Origin: Dehalococcoidia bacterium
Lineage (GTDB): Bacteria > Chloroflexota > Dehalococcoidia > SZUA-161
Assembly (NCBI GenBank): GCA_030619685.1
Contig: JAUXAX010000019.1
Coordinates: 1-33,854, forward strand
DNA length: 33,854 nucleotides
Direction: 5' to 3'
Every line of letters starts with the position of its first letter. Positions within the stretch are counted from its first letter, which is position 1. Both the position numbers and the translations under genes were made by a program. Positions 16,043 to 24,309 of this stretch are shown here, piece after piece. Under the pieces are notes generated by a model, which did not search any database, was not told where the DNA came from, and worked only from the letters and a program-made list of their open reading frames with translations.

Positions 16043-16145
16043 TAAGAAGGAGGGCTGTCAGCCGCACCCCGTGAGGTTTCGGGAGCAAAACTCGTGAAAT
16101 AGGGTGGGAATGCCCGGCGCTGGTAGCTAAGCTCGGGTACGATAC

Positions 16146-16174
16146 TTGACATATCTACGAACACGTAGTACAAA
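16146..16174 (+). promoter_or_regulatory. Sigma-70-type promoter for the GH3 gene, with internal palindrome
   Basis: TTGACA (16146-16151) is a perfect -35 box, followed by a 17-base spacer and TACAAA (16169-16174, four of six matches to -10). The spacer holds CTACG-AACA-CGTAG, a 5-base inverted repeat where a repressor could block polymerase. The promoter faces the gene starting 65 bases downstream. Confidence 0.5.
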
Positions 16175-16214
16175 AGACCTTACCTTAGCTTACTTTAATT
16201 TACTTTAGTTCTAT

Positions 16215-16233
16215 CTCCGATGTCAGCGGAGGT
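16215..16233 (+). promoter_or_regulatory. Hairpin that covers the GH3 ribosome binding site
   Basis: CTCCG (16215-16219) can pair with CGGAG (16227-16231), which includes most of the GGAGGT ribosome binding site (16228-16233) of the GH3 gene. The 5-base stem with a 7-base loop is modest but could lower translation. Confidence 0.35.
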
Positions 16234-16238
16234 CTCAA

Positions 16239-17870
16239 ATGCCAAGTGCGCTTGAATTGTTAAGGGAAGGCCGAACCGAAGAGCTGTGGCAGAAGTGCTG
16301 TGGGTTTATCGACCTCAGCATAGAGGAGTTTATGGCCATCCAGCGGCGGCTGCTGATGGAGCAGATAGAGCTGCTGAGTAAGTGTGAGCTGGGCAAGAAG
16401 GTGATGCGAGGAGCAAAGCCGCGCAGCGTGGAGGAGTTTCAGGATCTGGTGCCAATCACTACCTACGAGGATTATGCGCCTTATCTCCCAGAGCAGAGGG
16501 AGGACGTGCTACCGGAGAAGCCCCTGCTCTGGCAGCACTCTGCAGGCGTGCGATGCCATTCTGGCGTGTACTCCTTCAGGTGGGTTCCTGTAACCCCGAG
16601 GATATTCCAGGAACTGGGGGAGACCTTCCTGGCTCTATTGATCTTCGCCACATGCAGAGAAAGGGGCGAAGTTGTTCTCGAAGAGCATGACAAGTTCCTC
16701 TATGGTCTGGCTCCGCCACCCTATGCCAGTGGCTCGTGGGTACGGAGGGCAGCAGAAGAGGGCTTCTTTGATTTCCTGCCTCCTATGGATGAAGCGGAGA
16801 AGATGGGGTTTGAGGAGAGGATGCGTCGAGGGTTTGATATGGGTCTAACCGAGGGGATAGATCTCCTGGCTGCAGTAAGCAGTGTATTGGTGACGATAGG
16901 GAAGCAGTTTAGTCAAGGGTACGAGCTTAGAAGCACTGTTCCTCTCGTACTCAAGGGTAAGCTGCCGCTGCGGTTGATAAAAGCGATGCTGATGAGCAGA
17001 CTTGCCCGCCGCCCTATGTTGCCCAAAGACGTATGGTCGCTTAAGGCGCTGGTTTCGACGGGAACGGATGCTACAATATATAAGGAGAAGATCAAAGAGT
17101 TGTGGGGGAGGTATCCTCTGTGCATATATGGTTCCACTGAGACTGTCATTCTGGCCACGCAGCTGTGGGACTATGAGGGCATGACCTTTTTTCCCAGTGC
17201 GAACTTTCTGGAGTTCATGCCTGAAAAGGAGTGCGGCAAATGGTCGGCGGATCCAACCTATCGGCCGGATATCTTTACGCTGGATGAGGTCAAAGCGGGG
17301 GAGAATTACGGCATCGTTGTCACCAATTTCTATGGAGGTGCTTTTGCCAGGTACTTCCTGGGCGATGTAATAAAGATAACCGCGTTACGCAATGAAAATC
17401 TCAATGTGAATATCCCTCAGATGGAGTTTGACGCTAGAATAGATGGCATCATAGACATCGCCGGTTTTACCCGCCTGACGGAGAGGACCATCTGGCAGGC
17501 GATAGAGAACTCGGGCTTGGCTTACAAAGAGTGGACGGTACGAAAGGAAGTAGGGGAAAGCCCGGTATTACACCTGTACCTTGAGCTCAGACCAAGTGCC
17601 GGGATTCTTGATGGGCAGGTTGTTACCATCATACACGAGCAGCTAAAGAAGGTGGATAGTGACTATGCCACCTTGGAATCCTTTACGGGCCTGCAGCCGT
17701 TGGAGGTTACTCTACTGCCTAAGGGGGCATTTAAGGCCTATACCGCAAAGCAGCGAGCGGCTGGGGCTGATCTGGCCCAGTTGAAGCCTCCGCATATGAA
17801 CCCCTCTGATGATGTAATTGAGAAGCTGTTGAACTCGGTACCGCGGGATCCCGTGACTGCTAGCCTTTGA
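16239..17870 (+). CDS. GH3 auxin-responsive-promoter family acyl-adenylating protein
   Basis: This 543-residue protein has the length and order of GH3/JAR1-family enzymes, which adenylate a carboxylic acid and join it to an amino acid or other amine. Seen are the N-terminal EEFQDLVPITTYEDYAPYL (a family hallmark near 66-84), YGSTET (297-302, nucleotide and acid binding), RYFLGDVI (371-378), and LPKGAFKAY (493-501) with the expected C-terminal Lys. The first ATP loop, usually SSGTTxG, is degenerate here (QHSAGVRCHSG, 99-109), so the enzyme may have altered activity. It is cytoplasmic, with no membrane segment. GGAGGT is five bases before ATG. It stands alone between two long gaps, with its own promoter. 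Family confident, substrate unknown. Confidence 0.85.
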   Translation: MPSALELLREGRTEELWQKCCGFIDLSIEEFMAIQRRLLMEQIELLSKCELGKKVMRGAKPRSVEEFQDLVPITTYEDYAPYLPEQREDVLPEKPLLWQHSAGVRCHSGVYSFRWVPVTPRIFQELGETFLALLIFATCRERGEVVLEEHDKFLYGLAPPPYASGSWVRRAAEEGFFDFLPPMDEAEKMGFEERMRRGFDMGLTEGIDLLAAVSSVLVTIGKQFSQGYELRSTVPLVLKGKLPLRLIKAMLMSRLARRPMLPKDVWSLKALVSTGTDATIYKEKIKELWGRYPLCIYGSTETVILATQLWDYEGMTFFPSANFLEFMPEKECGKWSADPTYRPDIFTLDEVKAGENYGIVVTNFYGGAFARYFLGDVIKITALRNENLNVNIPQMEFDARIDGIIDIAGFTRLTERTIWQAIENSGLAYKEWTVRKEVGESPVLHLYLELRPSAGILDGQVVTIIHEQLKKVDSDYATLESFTGLQPLEVTLLPKGAFKAYTAKQRAAGADLAQLKPPHMNPSDDVIEKLLNSVPRDPVTASL

Positions 17871-18050
17871 CCTGGGTTCCTGCGCTTATTCTGTCATAAT
17901 ATCCCACTACAAGTCTCGTCACTCGGCTGCCTTGTCCCTAGCCCCCTTCTCCCGGGTGGAGCGGATGCTCCAGGCTACCCCTGATATGGAACGGCCCCGT
18001 TGATCTTTAACCCCTCTACGAATCCCGATACGGGTTGCGCCACCACAACC
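17871..18050 (+). other. Gap after the GH3 gene
   Basis: No gene is seen. A small hairpin, GGAGC-GGAT-GCTCC, lies near 17958-17971, and CCCG-ATA-CGGG near 18024-18034. Neither is followed by a T-run, so no clear terminator can be called. Confidence 0.35.
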
Positions 18051-18253
18051 CTTGACCCCACCAAAATCCTACTGAGTTTCACCAACCTCTAAAGGGTCAC
18101 TACCAAATTGTCTAGAAGCCTTCTGAGAACCTCCTTCCCCGCTTTCTCTTCCTCAAACACGAGTTTACTTCGCTATGAGGGTGGAGCTTCGCCTTTAGAG
18201 GCGGCTCCTTTAGGTTGGTTTGGTAAAGTTAGGTGGGGGTTTGTAGGGTCAAG
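18051..18253. repeat. Long imperfect inverted repeat (about 200 bases)
   Basis: The left arm at 18051-18096 (starting CTTGACCC, then CACCAACCTCTAAAGG) matches the reverse complement of the right arm at 18207-18253 (CCTTTAGGTTGG to GGGTCAAG) with gaps. Just inside lies a tighter hairpin, GGAG-CTTCGCCT/AGGCGG-CTCC, near 18183-18207. It encodes nothing evident. It could be a decayed MITE or a structured RNA. Confidence 0.5.
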
Positions 18254-18343
18254 AGAACTGCGCTGACTATTATCATGGTCTGATGTATCTTGGTCATGTT
18301 TCGCAATATCAAAAGTACCGCTACCCCTGTTACCTTTGTAGGA

Positions 18344-18371
18344 TTGAAAAGCCTCATATTAGAGGCATAAT
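18344..18371 (+). promoter_or_regulatory. Sigma-70-type promoter for the c-di-GMP enzyme gene
   Basis: TTGAAA (18344-18349, five of six) and CATAAT (18366-18371, five of six) are separated by 16 bases. The spacer carries GCCTC-ATATTA-GAGGC, an inverted repeat that could be an operator. Downstream, a 7-base-stem hairpin GCTGGGT-TAGC-ACCCAGC (18390-18407) ends two bases before the AAGGAGG ribosome binding site and may affect translation. Confidence 0.5.
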
Positions 18372-18425
18372 GGTAATCGAGCGTGATGTGCTGGGTTAGC
18401 ACCCAGCAAGGAGGTTGATTCTGCG

Positions 18426-20957
18426 TTGAATATATATACTGTGATCCTGTTGCTTAGCCTCTTTATCTACTCCACCTTGCTGGCGGCCATGCTGCGTGAC
18501 AGGCGGATGAGGATGCGCCGCCTTTTCAGCGTGTATTTGATAGTAGCCGCAGTGTGGAGTCTGAGCACCTTAATGCTCTTCAACGATTTCTTGGGGTGGA
18601 CTTATCTATGGGCCAGTTTAGTGGCCTTGAACGGCGCATGTCTGATGATAGCGTATTATCACTTCCTCTGCGCTTTTACTCACAAAGCTGGTGGTTTGGC
18701 GGTGAAGCTCGGGTATGGGTCGGTTGCATTCGTTTTGATTCCCCTGGCTGCTCTAGGCTACATCCCCGAGAGTGTCTCAGTATCAAATGGAACGCTTGAT
18801 ATCAACTATGGCGCATCTCAGTATCTACTCGCTACCCTGAGTTCTGTCTTTTTCCTATTATCGGTATCGCTTCTGATTCGCAGGTATAAAGTCTTGACCG
18901 ATCCCTTGAGTCGAAACAAGATTATCTATTTATTGGGTGGACTGGGTCTGTTGATGGCCTTTGGCATCAGGACTGCCATCCCCCCACTGCCGAAATATCC
19001 CATAGAGCATATAGGTCACCTGGGCAATGCTCTGCTGATTTCCTACGCCATCACTAAGTATAGGCTACTCGATATTAAGCTCGTTTTCAGAAAAAGCTTG
19101 GTATACTCGTCCATAAGCATTTTCATCACGGCCCTTTTCCTGCTCGGGCTGTGGAGTACGCACTACTTCGTCCAGAGCTGGTTCAGTTCTGCCAGTCTTG
19201 TGGCTATGTTCGTGATAGCATTTGTTATGGCCTGGCTATTTAACCCGCTGAGGACGTTCATTCAGAGACTTGTAGACAGGCTCTTCTACAGGGAGACCTA
19301 TGAGTATCGGCAGATGGTGCTCAGTTTCGCTCAAAGAATGAGCAATGTTCTTGACCTGGACGAGTTGGCAGAGGCGATGTTGAAACCGATGGCAAAGGCG
19401 GTGAATGCCACCCAAGCGAGCCTTTTGCTCCCCGACGATGATGATTTCGGCTCGCAGTTCGCGGAGCGTCTGGTTGAGGGAGAGCCGGCTATGCCGATAA
19501 AGCTGAGCAAGGACAGCCCGATTGTGAGCTGGTTTTCCCAAAACGATAAGCCTCTCTCTCGTGAGCTCATAGATGTAGCGCCGGAGTTTAAGGGGCTGTG
19601 GGAGGTGGAAAGGAATATCATTGAAGGCGTGGAAATAGAGCTGCTTGTGCCGATGAAGAGCAAGGGCAAGCTGGTCGGAATTCTGGCGCTGAGCAAAAAG
19701 GAGTCGGGCGGTTTGTACTCCAGCGATGATATAGATCTGGTCACCACGCTGGTCCATGAAGCTGCAGTGGCTATAGAGAATGCTCAGCTTTACGCTCAAG
19801 CTAGGGAGAGGGCTCATATCGATGAGTTGACGGGATTATATAATCACCGCTATTTCCACGAGCGCCTTGACGAGGAGATCTCCAGAGGTTCTCGTTTTGG
19901 TGACATATTCTCCTTGCTCTTTTTGGACATGGACCTTTTCAAGATGTATAACGATGTCTATGGTCATCTGGCGGGCGATGATATCCTCAGGGAAATAGGG
20001 GAGTACATAAGGGGCACGACCAGGAGCATAGATATGGCCTTCCGCTACGGCGGGGACGAGTTTACCATTATTCTGCCACAGGCATCTCTTGACGACGCCC
20101 ACACTGTGGCGGAGAGGATACGCAAGAGGATCGAAAGCGAAATGGACTCCAAAGCGGTTGCATTGACTTGTAGTATGGGTATAGCTTCGTGGCCCACTGA
20201 CGGGGTTATGCGGGAAGAGCTTCTCCAGGCGGCTGATGCAGCCTTATATCATAGCAAGCAAGGAGGGAGGAATCGAGTATCCTTGGCCCCCGAGGTAGCT
20301 CAGTCGCGCGCAGTAGGAATAGGGGTTAAGGCAGAGGGAGAGACGGGGGTACTGAGTACGATATATGCCCTGGCCGCTACGGTTGATGCCAAGGACCATT
20401 ATACCTACGGCCATTCGAAGAAGGTTAGTAAATATGCGACGGAGATTGCCGAGGCGCTTAGCTACTCAGAAGAGCGGATAGCCACAATCCGAGCGGCCGC
20501 GTTGCTGCACGACATTGGCAAGATTGGCGTCTCTGATGGGGTACTTCTGAAGACAAACGCTTTGAGTGCTGATGACTGGGAGTCGATACGCGCGCATCCT
20601 AGACTGGGGGTAGCGATACTGAAGCACGTCGGGGGCTTAAGCGGATGTCTGGCTGCCATCCAGTATCATCATGAACACTGGGATGGCACTGGCTATCCCG
20701 CAGGGCTGAAGGGCGAAAATATTCCCCTCGACGCTCGAATCCTGGCTGTAGCCGATGCCTATGATGCTATGACATCGTTACGTCCTTACCGTGAGGGCAA
20801 AATGTCTCCTGAGCAGGCTATTGAAGAAGTAGAGCGCTGCACCGGCACTCAATTCGACCCCGAGATTGTAAGATCCTTCGTTGCCCAAAAAGAAGGCCAG
20901 CTGTCGAAAGAGGCGAAGGCCAAGCAAAGCCCAGTGGAAACTCATAAACTGGGGTGA
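18426..20957 (+). CDS. Membrane sensor with GAF, GGDEF and HD-GYP domains (c-di-GMP turnover)
   Basis: An 843-residue protein with about eight N-terminal membrane helices (to about 272) of the histidine-kinase 7TM sensor kind, then a GAF domain (about 300-455), a GGDEF domain (460-620) and an HD-GYP domain (about 640-820). GGDEF is intact (542-546), with an inhibitory-site RxxD (RSID, 533-536), so diguanylate cyclase activity with product inhibition is expected. HD-GYP also looks active: HD at 695-696 in LLHDIGKIG, YHHEHWDGTGYP at 747-758. The protein could thus make and break c-di-GMP in response to a membrane signal. The start is TTG, with AAGGAGG about ten bases upstream. It is followed three bases later by pilT, so it probably controls pilus activity. 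Confidence 0.93.
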   Translation: MNIYTVILLLSLFIYSTLLAAMLRDRRMRMRRLFSVYLIVAAVWSLSTLMLFNDFLGWTYLWASLVALNGACLMIAYYHFLCAFTHKAGGLAVKLGYGSVAFVLIPLAALGYIPESVSVSNGTLDINYGASQYLLATLSSVFFLLSVSLLIRRYKVLTDPLSRNKIIYLLGGLGLLMAFGIRTAIPPLPKYPIEHIGHLGNALLISYAITKYRLLDIKLVFRKSLVYSSISIFITALFLLGLWSTHYFVQSWFSSASLVAMFVIAFVMAWLFNPLRTFIQRLVDRLFYRETYEYRQMVLSFAQRMSNVLDLDELAEAMLKPMAKAVNATQASLLLPDDDDFGSQFAERLVEGEPAMPIKLSKDSPIVSWFSQNDKPLSRELIDVAPEFKGLWEVERNIIEGVEIELLVPMKSKGKLVGILALSKKESGGLYSSDDIDLVTTLVHEAAVAIENAQLYAQARERAHIDELTGLYNHRYFHERLDEEISRGSRFGDIFSLLFLDMDLFKMYNDVYGHLAGDDILREIGEYIRGTTRSIDMAFRYGGDEFTIILPQASLDDAHTVAERIRKRIESEMDSKAVALTCSMGIASWPTDGVMREELLQAADAALYHSKQGGRNRVSLAPEVAQSRAVGIGVKAEGETGVLSTIYALAATVDAKDHYTYGHSKKVSKYATEIAEALSYSEERIATIRAAALLHDIGKIGVSDGVLLKTNALSADDWESIRAHPRLGVAILKHVGGLSGCLAAIQYHHEHWDGTGYPAGLKGENIPLDARILAVADAYDAMTSLRPYREGKMSPEQAIEEVERCTGTQFDPEIVRSFVAQKEGQLSKEAKAKQSPVETHKLG

Positions 20958-20960
20958 TCA

Positions 20961-22094
20961 GTGGACATCGATCAACTTCTTAGGCTAGCTATGGACTGGG
21001 GGGCCTCTGACGTTCACCTTGTGGTGCCAGCTTCTCCTGTGCTCCGCGTCTCCCATGAGCTCGTGCCTGTGGGAGACGAACCGATGACTCCTTTGGCAAT
21101 CAGGGAAGCCTTTGAGTCTATCACATCGGAGAAGCAGCGGGAGGTTTTCTATAGCGAGTTGGAGCTTGACTTTGCCTATAGCATCTCTGGAGTGGGCCGT
21201 TTCAGGGTCAATGCTTCTATGCAGCGGGGTAGTATTGCACTTTCCGTCCGTTGTTTGCCTGTTAGCGTTCCTACTATTGATGAGTTGGGCCTTCCTGACA
21301 TCTGTAAGACCTTGATCCTTAAGCGAAAAGGGTTGGTTTTGGTTACCGGCCCCACAAGCAGCGGCAAGTCAACCACTCAGGCTGCGATGATTGATCACCT
21401 CAATGAAAAGGTGAGCAGAAAGGTTGTCACGGTTGAGGATCCCATTGAATATCTACACACTAATAAGAAGTGTCTCATAGTCCAGCGGGACCTGGGGGAC
21501 GACACTACATCATTTGCCTCCGCGATGAGGCATGCGCTGCGGCAGAATGCCGATGTCATCCTCGTTGGAGAGATGCGTGATGTGGCTACTACGGCTGCAG
21601 CCATAAATGCCGCCGAGACGGGTCACCTGGTGCTGGCCACAGCACATACCCTGGGTGCTACTAATGTTATTGATCGCCTCATAAGCGAGTTCCCTTCATC
21701 GCAGCACGAGCAAGTCAGAGTACAGTTGGCGTTGGTGCTAGAGGCGGTACTGTCGCAAATTCTGGTGCCGCGTGCTGACGGTAAGGGGAGGGTTCCAGTA
21801 TTCGAGATAATGTTGGTGAACTATGCAATTCGAAATCTCATTCGGGAGAAGAAAGTTCACCAGATTGCCACAGTGATTGAGACCAGCACCCAACAAGGCA
21901 TGCAAACCCTTGACCATGCTCTTGAAGAGGCGGTAAGAAGCAAGATTATCAACGTCGAAGAAGCTGTGCTCCGGGGGCAAAGGCCGGAGCAGATAGAGAA
22001 GGACTTGGCTCTCTACCTTTCCCGGCGGCGGCAAAAGGTGGAACCTGAGGGAAAGGGCACCAGTCCTTCACTTAACGCGGTACGACACTTTTAG
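20961..22094 (+). CDS. pilT: Type IV pilus retraction ATPase PilT
   Basis: A 377-residue hexameric motor ATPase that drives pilus disassembly at the inner face of the membrane. It has GASDVHLV (14-21), Walker A GPTSSGKST (130-138), the Asp box VEDPIEYLH, Walker B VILVGEMRD (199-207), the His-box ATAHT, and the PilT signature AIRNLIRE (289-296), which separates it from PilB. The C-terminal tail (about 350-377) is charged and variable. The start is GTG three bases after the c-di-GMP enzyme's stop, with GGGGTGA overlapping that stop, so translation is likely coupled. The sequence call is firm. Confidence 0.94.
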   Translation: MDIDQLLRLAMDWGASDVHLVVPASPVLRVSHELVPVGDEPMTPLAIREAFESITSEKQREVFYSELELDFAYSISGVGRFRVNASMQRGSIALSVRCLPVSVPTIDELGLPDICKTLILKRKGLVLVTGPTSSGKSTTQAAMIDHLNEKVSRKVVTVEDPIEYLHTNKKCLIVQRDLGDDTTSFASAMRHALRQNADVILVGEMRDVATTAAAINAAETGHLVLATAHTLGATNVIDRLISEFPSSQHEQVRVQLALVLEAVLSQILVPRADGKGRVPVFEIMLVNYAIRNLIREKKVHQIATVIETSTQQGMQTLDHALEEAVRSKIINVEEAVLRGQRPEQIEKDLALYLSRRRQKVEPEGKGTSPSLNAVRHF

Positions 22095-22142
22095 GGAGCG
22101 CTCAGCAATACTCCCGATTTGTTGGCAATAGAATTGGAGACT

Positions 22143-22160
22143 AGCACCTGTGCTTTTTTT
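22143..22160 (+). terminator. Possible weak terminator after pilT
   Basis: AGCA-CCTG-TGCT followed by seven T residues (22154-22160) lies 50 bases after the pilT stop. The stem is only four base pairs, so termination would be partial at best. Confidence 0.3.
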
Positions 22161-22285
22161 CGCCCTTACCAGGGCCTAACTTGATTGGCTGGCGAAGCGT
22201 CATCTCTGCTGGTCTATCGAAGTTTTAGCTCACGGGATGGGGCGGGGAAAAAAGCGTTGGTGTACGTAGTGCAGGAGAAAGAGAG

Positions 22286-23992
22286 ATGGCAGATTGGAAT
22301 TCCTCGCAGGAGAACGGGGACCTAGGCATGGCGCTGGTGAAAGGGTCTTTCATTAGCGATTCGGATCTAAAGGCTGCCGAGGGGATTGCTGGTCAAACTA
22401 ACAGAAGGTTGAGCGAGGTGCTCGTGGAGCAGGGGCTGGTAGACTCCGAGGTGTTGGGCTCCATTCTCAGCTTGAAGTATGGTGTACCCGTGGTAAACCT
22501 GGCTCAGTTGGAGATCCAGCCTGAAGCTATAGCCTTGGTGTCTGAGCAAGTGGCCAGGGATCATCACATCCTACCGATTTCAGTAGATGATGATACTCTG
22601 ACCATAGCTACAAATGAACCGCATGATTTTCGCACTGTGAATAGCATCTCTACCTTGACCCGAAAAAGGATTGAGACAGTTATTCCCGTTGGTATGAGTC
22701 TCGATGACGCCATAGATGCCAACTATACGCTTTCCGCGCAGATTCAGCAGCAAGTCAGCCAGATAACAGGGCTCAACCTGGATTTAGAGACGGAAGGGGC
22801 AGAGGTCTCAGAGATCGATGCACTTAGGCAAGCTCCTATTGTGCAGGCGGTAGACATGATGCTTACGCAGGCAGTACGGGATCGAGCCTCGGATATTCAC
22901 ATTGAGCCGCAAGAGGATTGTCTTCTTGTGCGAAATAGGATCGATGGCGTGCTGCATGATGCGGTTCGTCTACCGCTGGGGGTTCACACTGCCATCCTCA
23001 CCAGGATCAAGGTGATGGCTAACCTGAATATTGCTGAGCGGCGCCGTCCCCAAGATGGCCAGTTCAGCGCAAATGTAGCCAACAAGAAAGTTGATTTTCG
23101 AGTAGCCACCGTTGAGGGGGGGCATGGGGAGATGGCGGTGTTGAGGGTTTTGGACAAATCCATGCTGCTGATAAAACTGCCGGACTTGGGGATGAGCCCC
23201 TCGCTTATGCAACCATTTGAGAAGCTATTGGGGTCGCCGTTCGGGATGATTCTGGTAAATGGCCCTACAGGTTCAGGCAAGACTACCACCTTGTACGCCG
23301 CCTTGCAGCGGCTTGATGCTAAGCAGCGTAATATAATGACCATTGAAGACCCGATCGAGTATAGCTTCAAGGGTATTAACCAGATTCAGGTAAATCGGCA
23401 GGCTGGTATCACTTTCCCCGTTGGGTTGCGAGCAATCATGCGCCTCGACCCTGATATCATCCTCGTAGGTGAGATAAGGGATGCTGAGACTGCTGCTACT
23501 GCGGTTCAGGCGGCAATCACAGGACATCTAGTGCTGAGCTCAATCCATGCTAACGACGCTGTGAGTGCCATGGTTCGCTTGATTGATATGGGTGTAGAGC
23601 CTTTCCTGGTCACCTCGGCGGTGATTGGTAGCGTTTCCCAGCGATTGGTGAGGCGGGTCTGTCCCTATTGCCGCCAAATGGCTGAAGTCTCCCCCTCTGA
23701 AGCTGCAGCTTACGAAGCGGAGATGGGTGAGGCTGCGGACAAATTCTCGGTTGGCCGAGGGTGCAACTTCTGCTCACGCAGCGGCTTCCTGGGGCGAGTG
23801 GGGGCGTACGAATTGCTCGCCCTTACCGATGACATGAGAAAAATGGTAATGAGGAACGCATCTGCCAGCGAACTCAAAGAGGAGGCGATTAGAGAGGGCA
23901 TGATCCCAATGCGTCATGATGGCATGCAAAAAGTCAAGGACGGGACGACCACTCCTGGAGAAATACTGCGCAATGTGTTCACTATCCTCTAG
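22286..23992 (+). CDS. pilB: Type IV pilus assembly ATPase PilB
   Basis: A 568-residue extension motor of the GspE/PilB family. It has an N-terminal MshEN-type domain (about 15-150; RLSEVLVEQGLVDSEVL near 41-57), then ASDIHIEP, Walker A GPTGSGKTT (326-334), the Asp box IEDPIEY, Walker B IILVGEIRD (391-399), and a four-cysteine zinc site (Cys459, 462, 493, 496) that is absent from PilT. MshEN domains bind c-di-GMP in some relatives, but the usual RLG start is RLS here, so binding is uncertain. GGAG lies eight bases before the ATG. With the c-di-GMP enzyme two genes upstream, direct control of this motor is plausible. Powers pilin polymerisation together with PilC. Confidence 0.95.
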   Translation: MADWNSSQENGDLGMALVKGSFISDSDLKAAEGIAGQTNRRLSEVLVEQGLVDSEVLGSILSLKYGVPVVNLAQLEIQPEAIALVSEQVARDHHILPISVDDDTLTIATNEPHDFRTVNSISTLTRKRIETVIPVGMSLDDAIDANYTLSAQIQQQVSQITGLNLDLETEGAEVSEIDALRQAPIVQAVDMMLTQAVRDRASDIHIEPQEDCLLVRNRIDGVLHDAVRLPLGVHTAILTRIKVMANLNIAERRRPQDGQFSANVANKKVDFRVATVEGGHGEMAVLRVLDKSMLLIKLPDLGMSPSLMQPFEKLLGSPFGMILVNGPTGSGKTTTLYAALQRLDAKQRNIMTIEDPIEYSFKGINQIQVNRQAGITFPVGLRAIMRLDPDIILVGEIRDAETAATAVQAAITGHLVLSSIHANDAVSAMVRLIDMGVEPFLVTSAVIGSVSQRLVRRVCPYCRQMAEVSPSEAAAYEAEMGEAADKFSVGRGCNFCSRSGFLGRVGAYELLALTDDMRKMVMRNASASELKEEAIREGMIPMRHDGMQKVKDGTTTPGEILRNVFTIL

Positions 23993-24059
23993 TTTGCCTT
24001 TAATCGTCAGCAGTTACGCTCTTCACCAGTGGCGCTGCCATTTAACATTAACGTAATCC

Positions 24060-24189
24060 TTCACCCTGGTGTCATTCTGAGCCGAAGGCGAGGAATCTCG
24101 CGCTCAGGACGGGCTCCGCGACCGAAGAATCTGGGGGACCGTTCCTCTTCACTTCGTTCAGGGTCAGTGTGAGATAGGGAATGGGTGAA
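24060..24189. repeat. Dispersed palindromic repeat element (about 130 bases)
   Basis: The ends are TTCACCC (24060-24066) and GGGTGAA (24183-24189). Inside, GTCATTCTGAGCCGAAGGCG on the left is mirrored by a diverged inverted copy, CTTCGTTCAGGGTCAGTGTG, on the right. Sequences of the type TCATTCTGAGCGAAGCGAAGAATC are well known as dispersed non-coding repeats in many bacterial genomes. It lies in the gap between pilB and pilC and encodes nothing. Confidence 0.65.
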
Positions 24190-24309
24190 CGCTTACTATT
24201 TAACTGAGCTGTTATGCTTGGAGTACTCCCAAAGTACCAAAGTAAGCCAGGAGTACTATGGACATTTGGTAGGATGTCCCGTTAGTATAAACTCATAGGG
24301 GGTGTGGCA

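Noticed and set aside
16040..16145. Possible riboswitch before the GH3 gene
   Set aside because: Compared by eye with SAM, TPP, cobalamin, c-di-GMP, FMN, glycine and c-di-AMP cores without a match; it also lies upstream of the likely promoter.
15946..16173. Minus-strand frame of 75 codons
   Set aside because: No ribosome binding site, low-complexity Ser/Thr/Pro composition, and it spans the possible MITE and the GH3 promoter.
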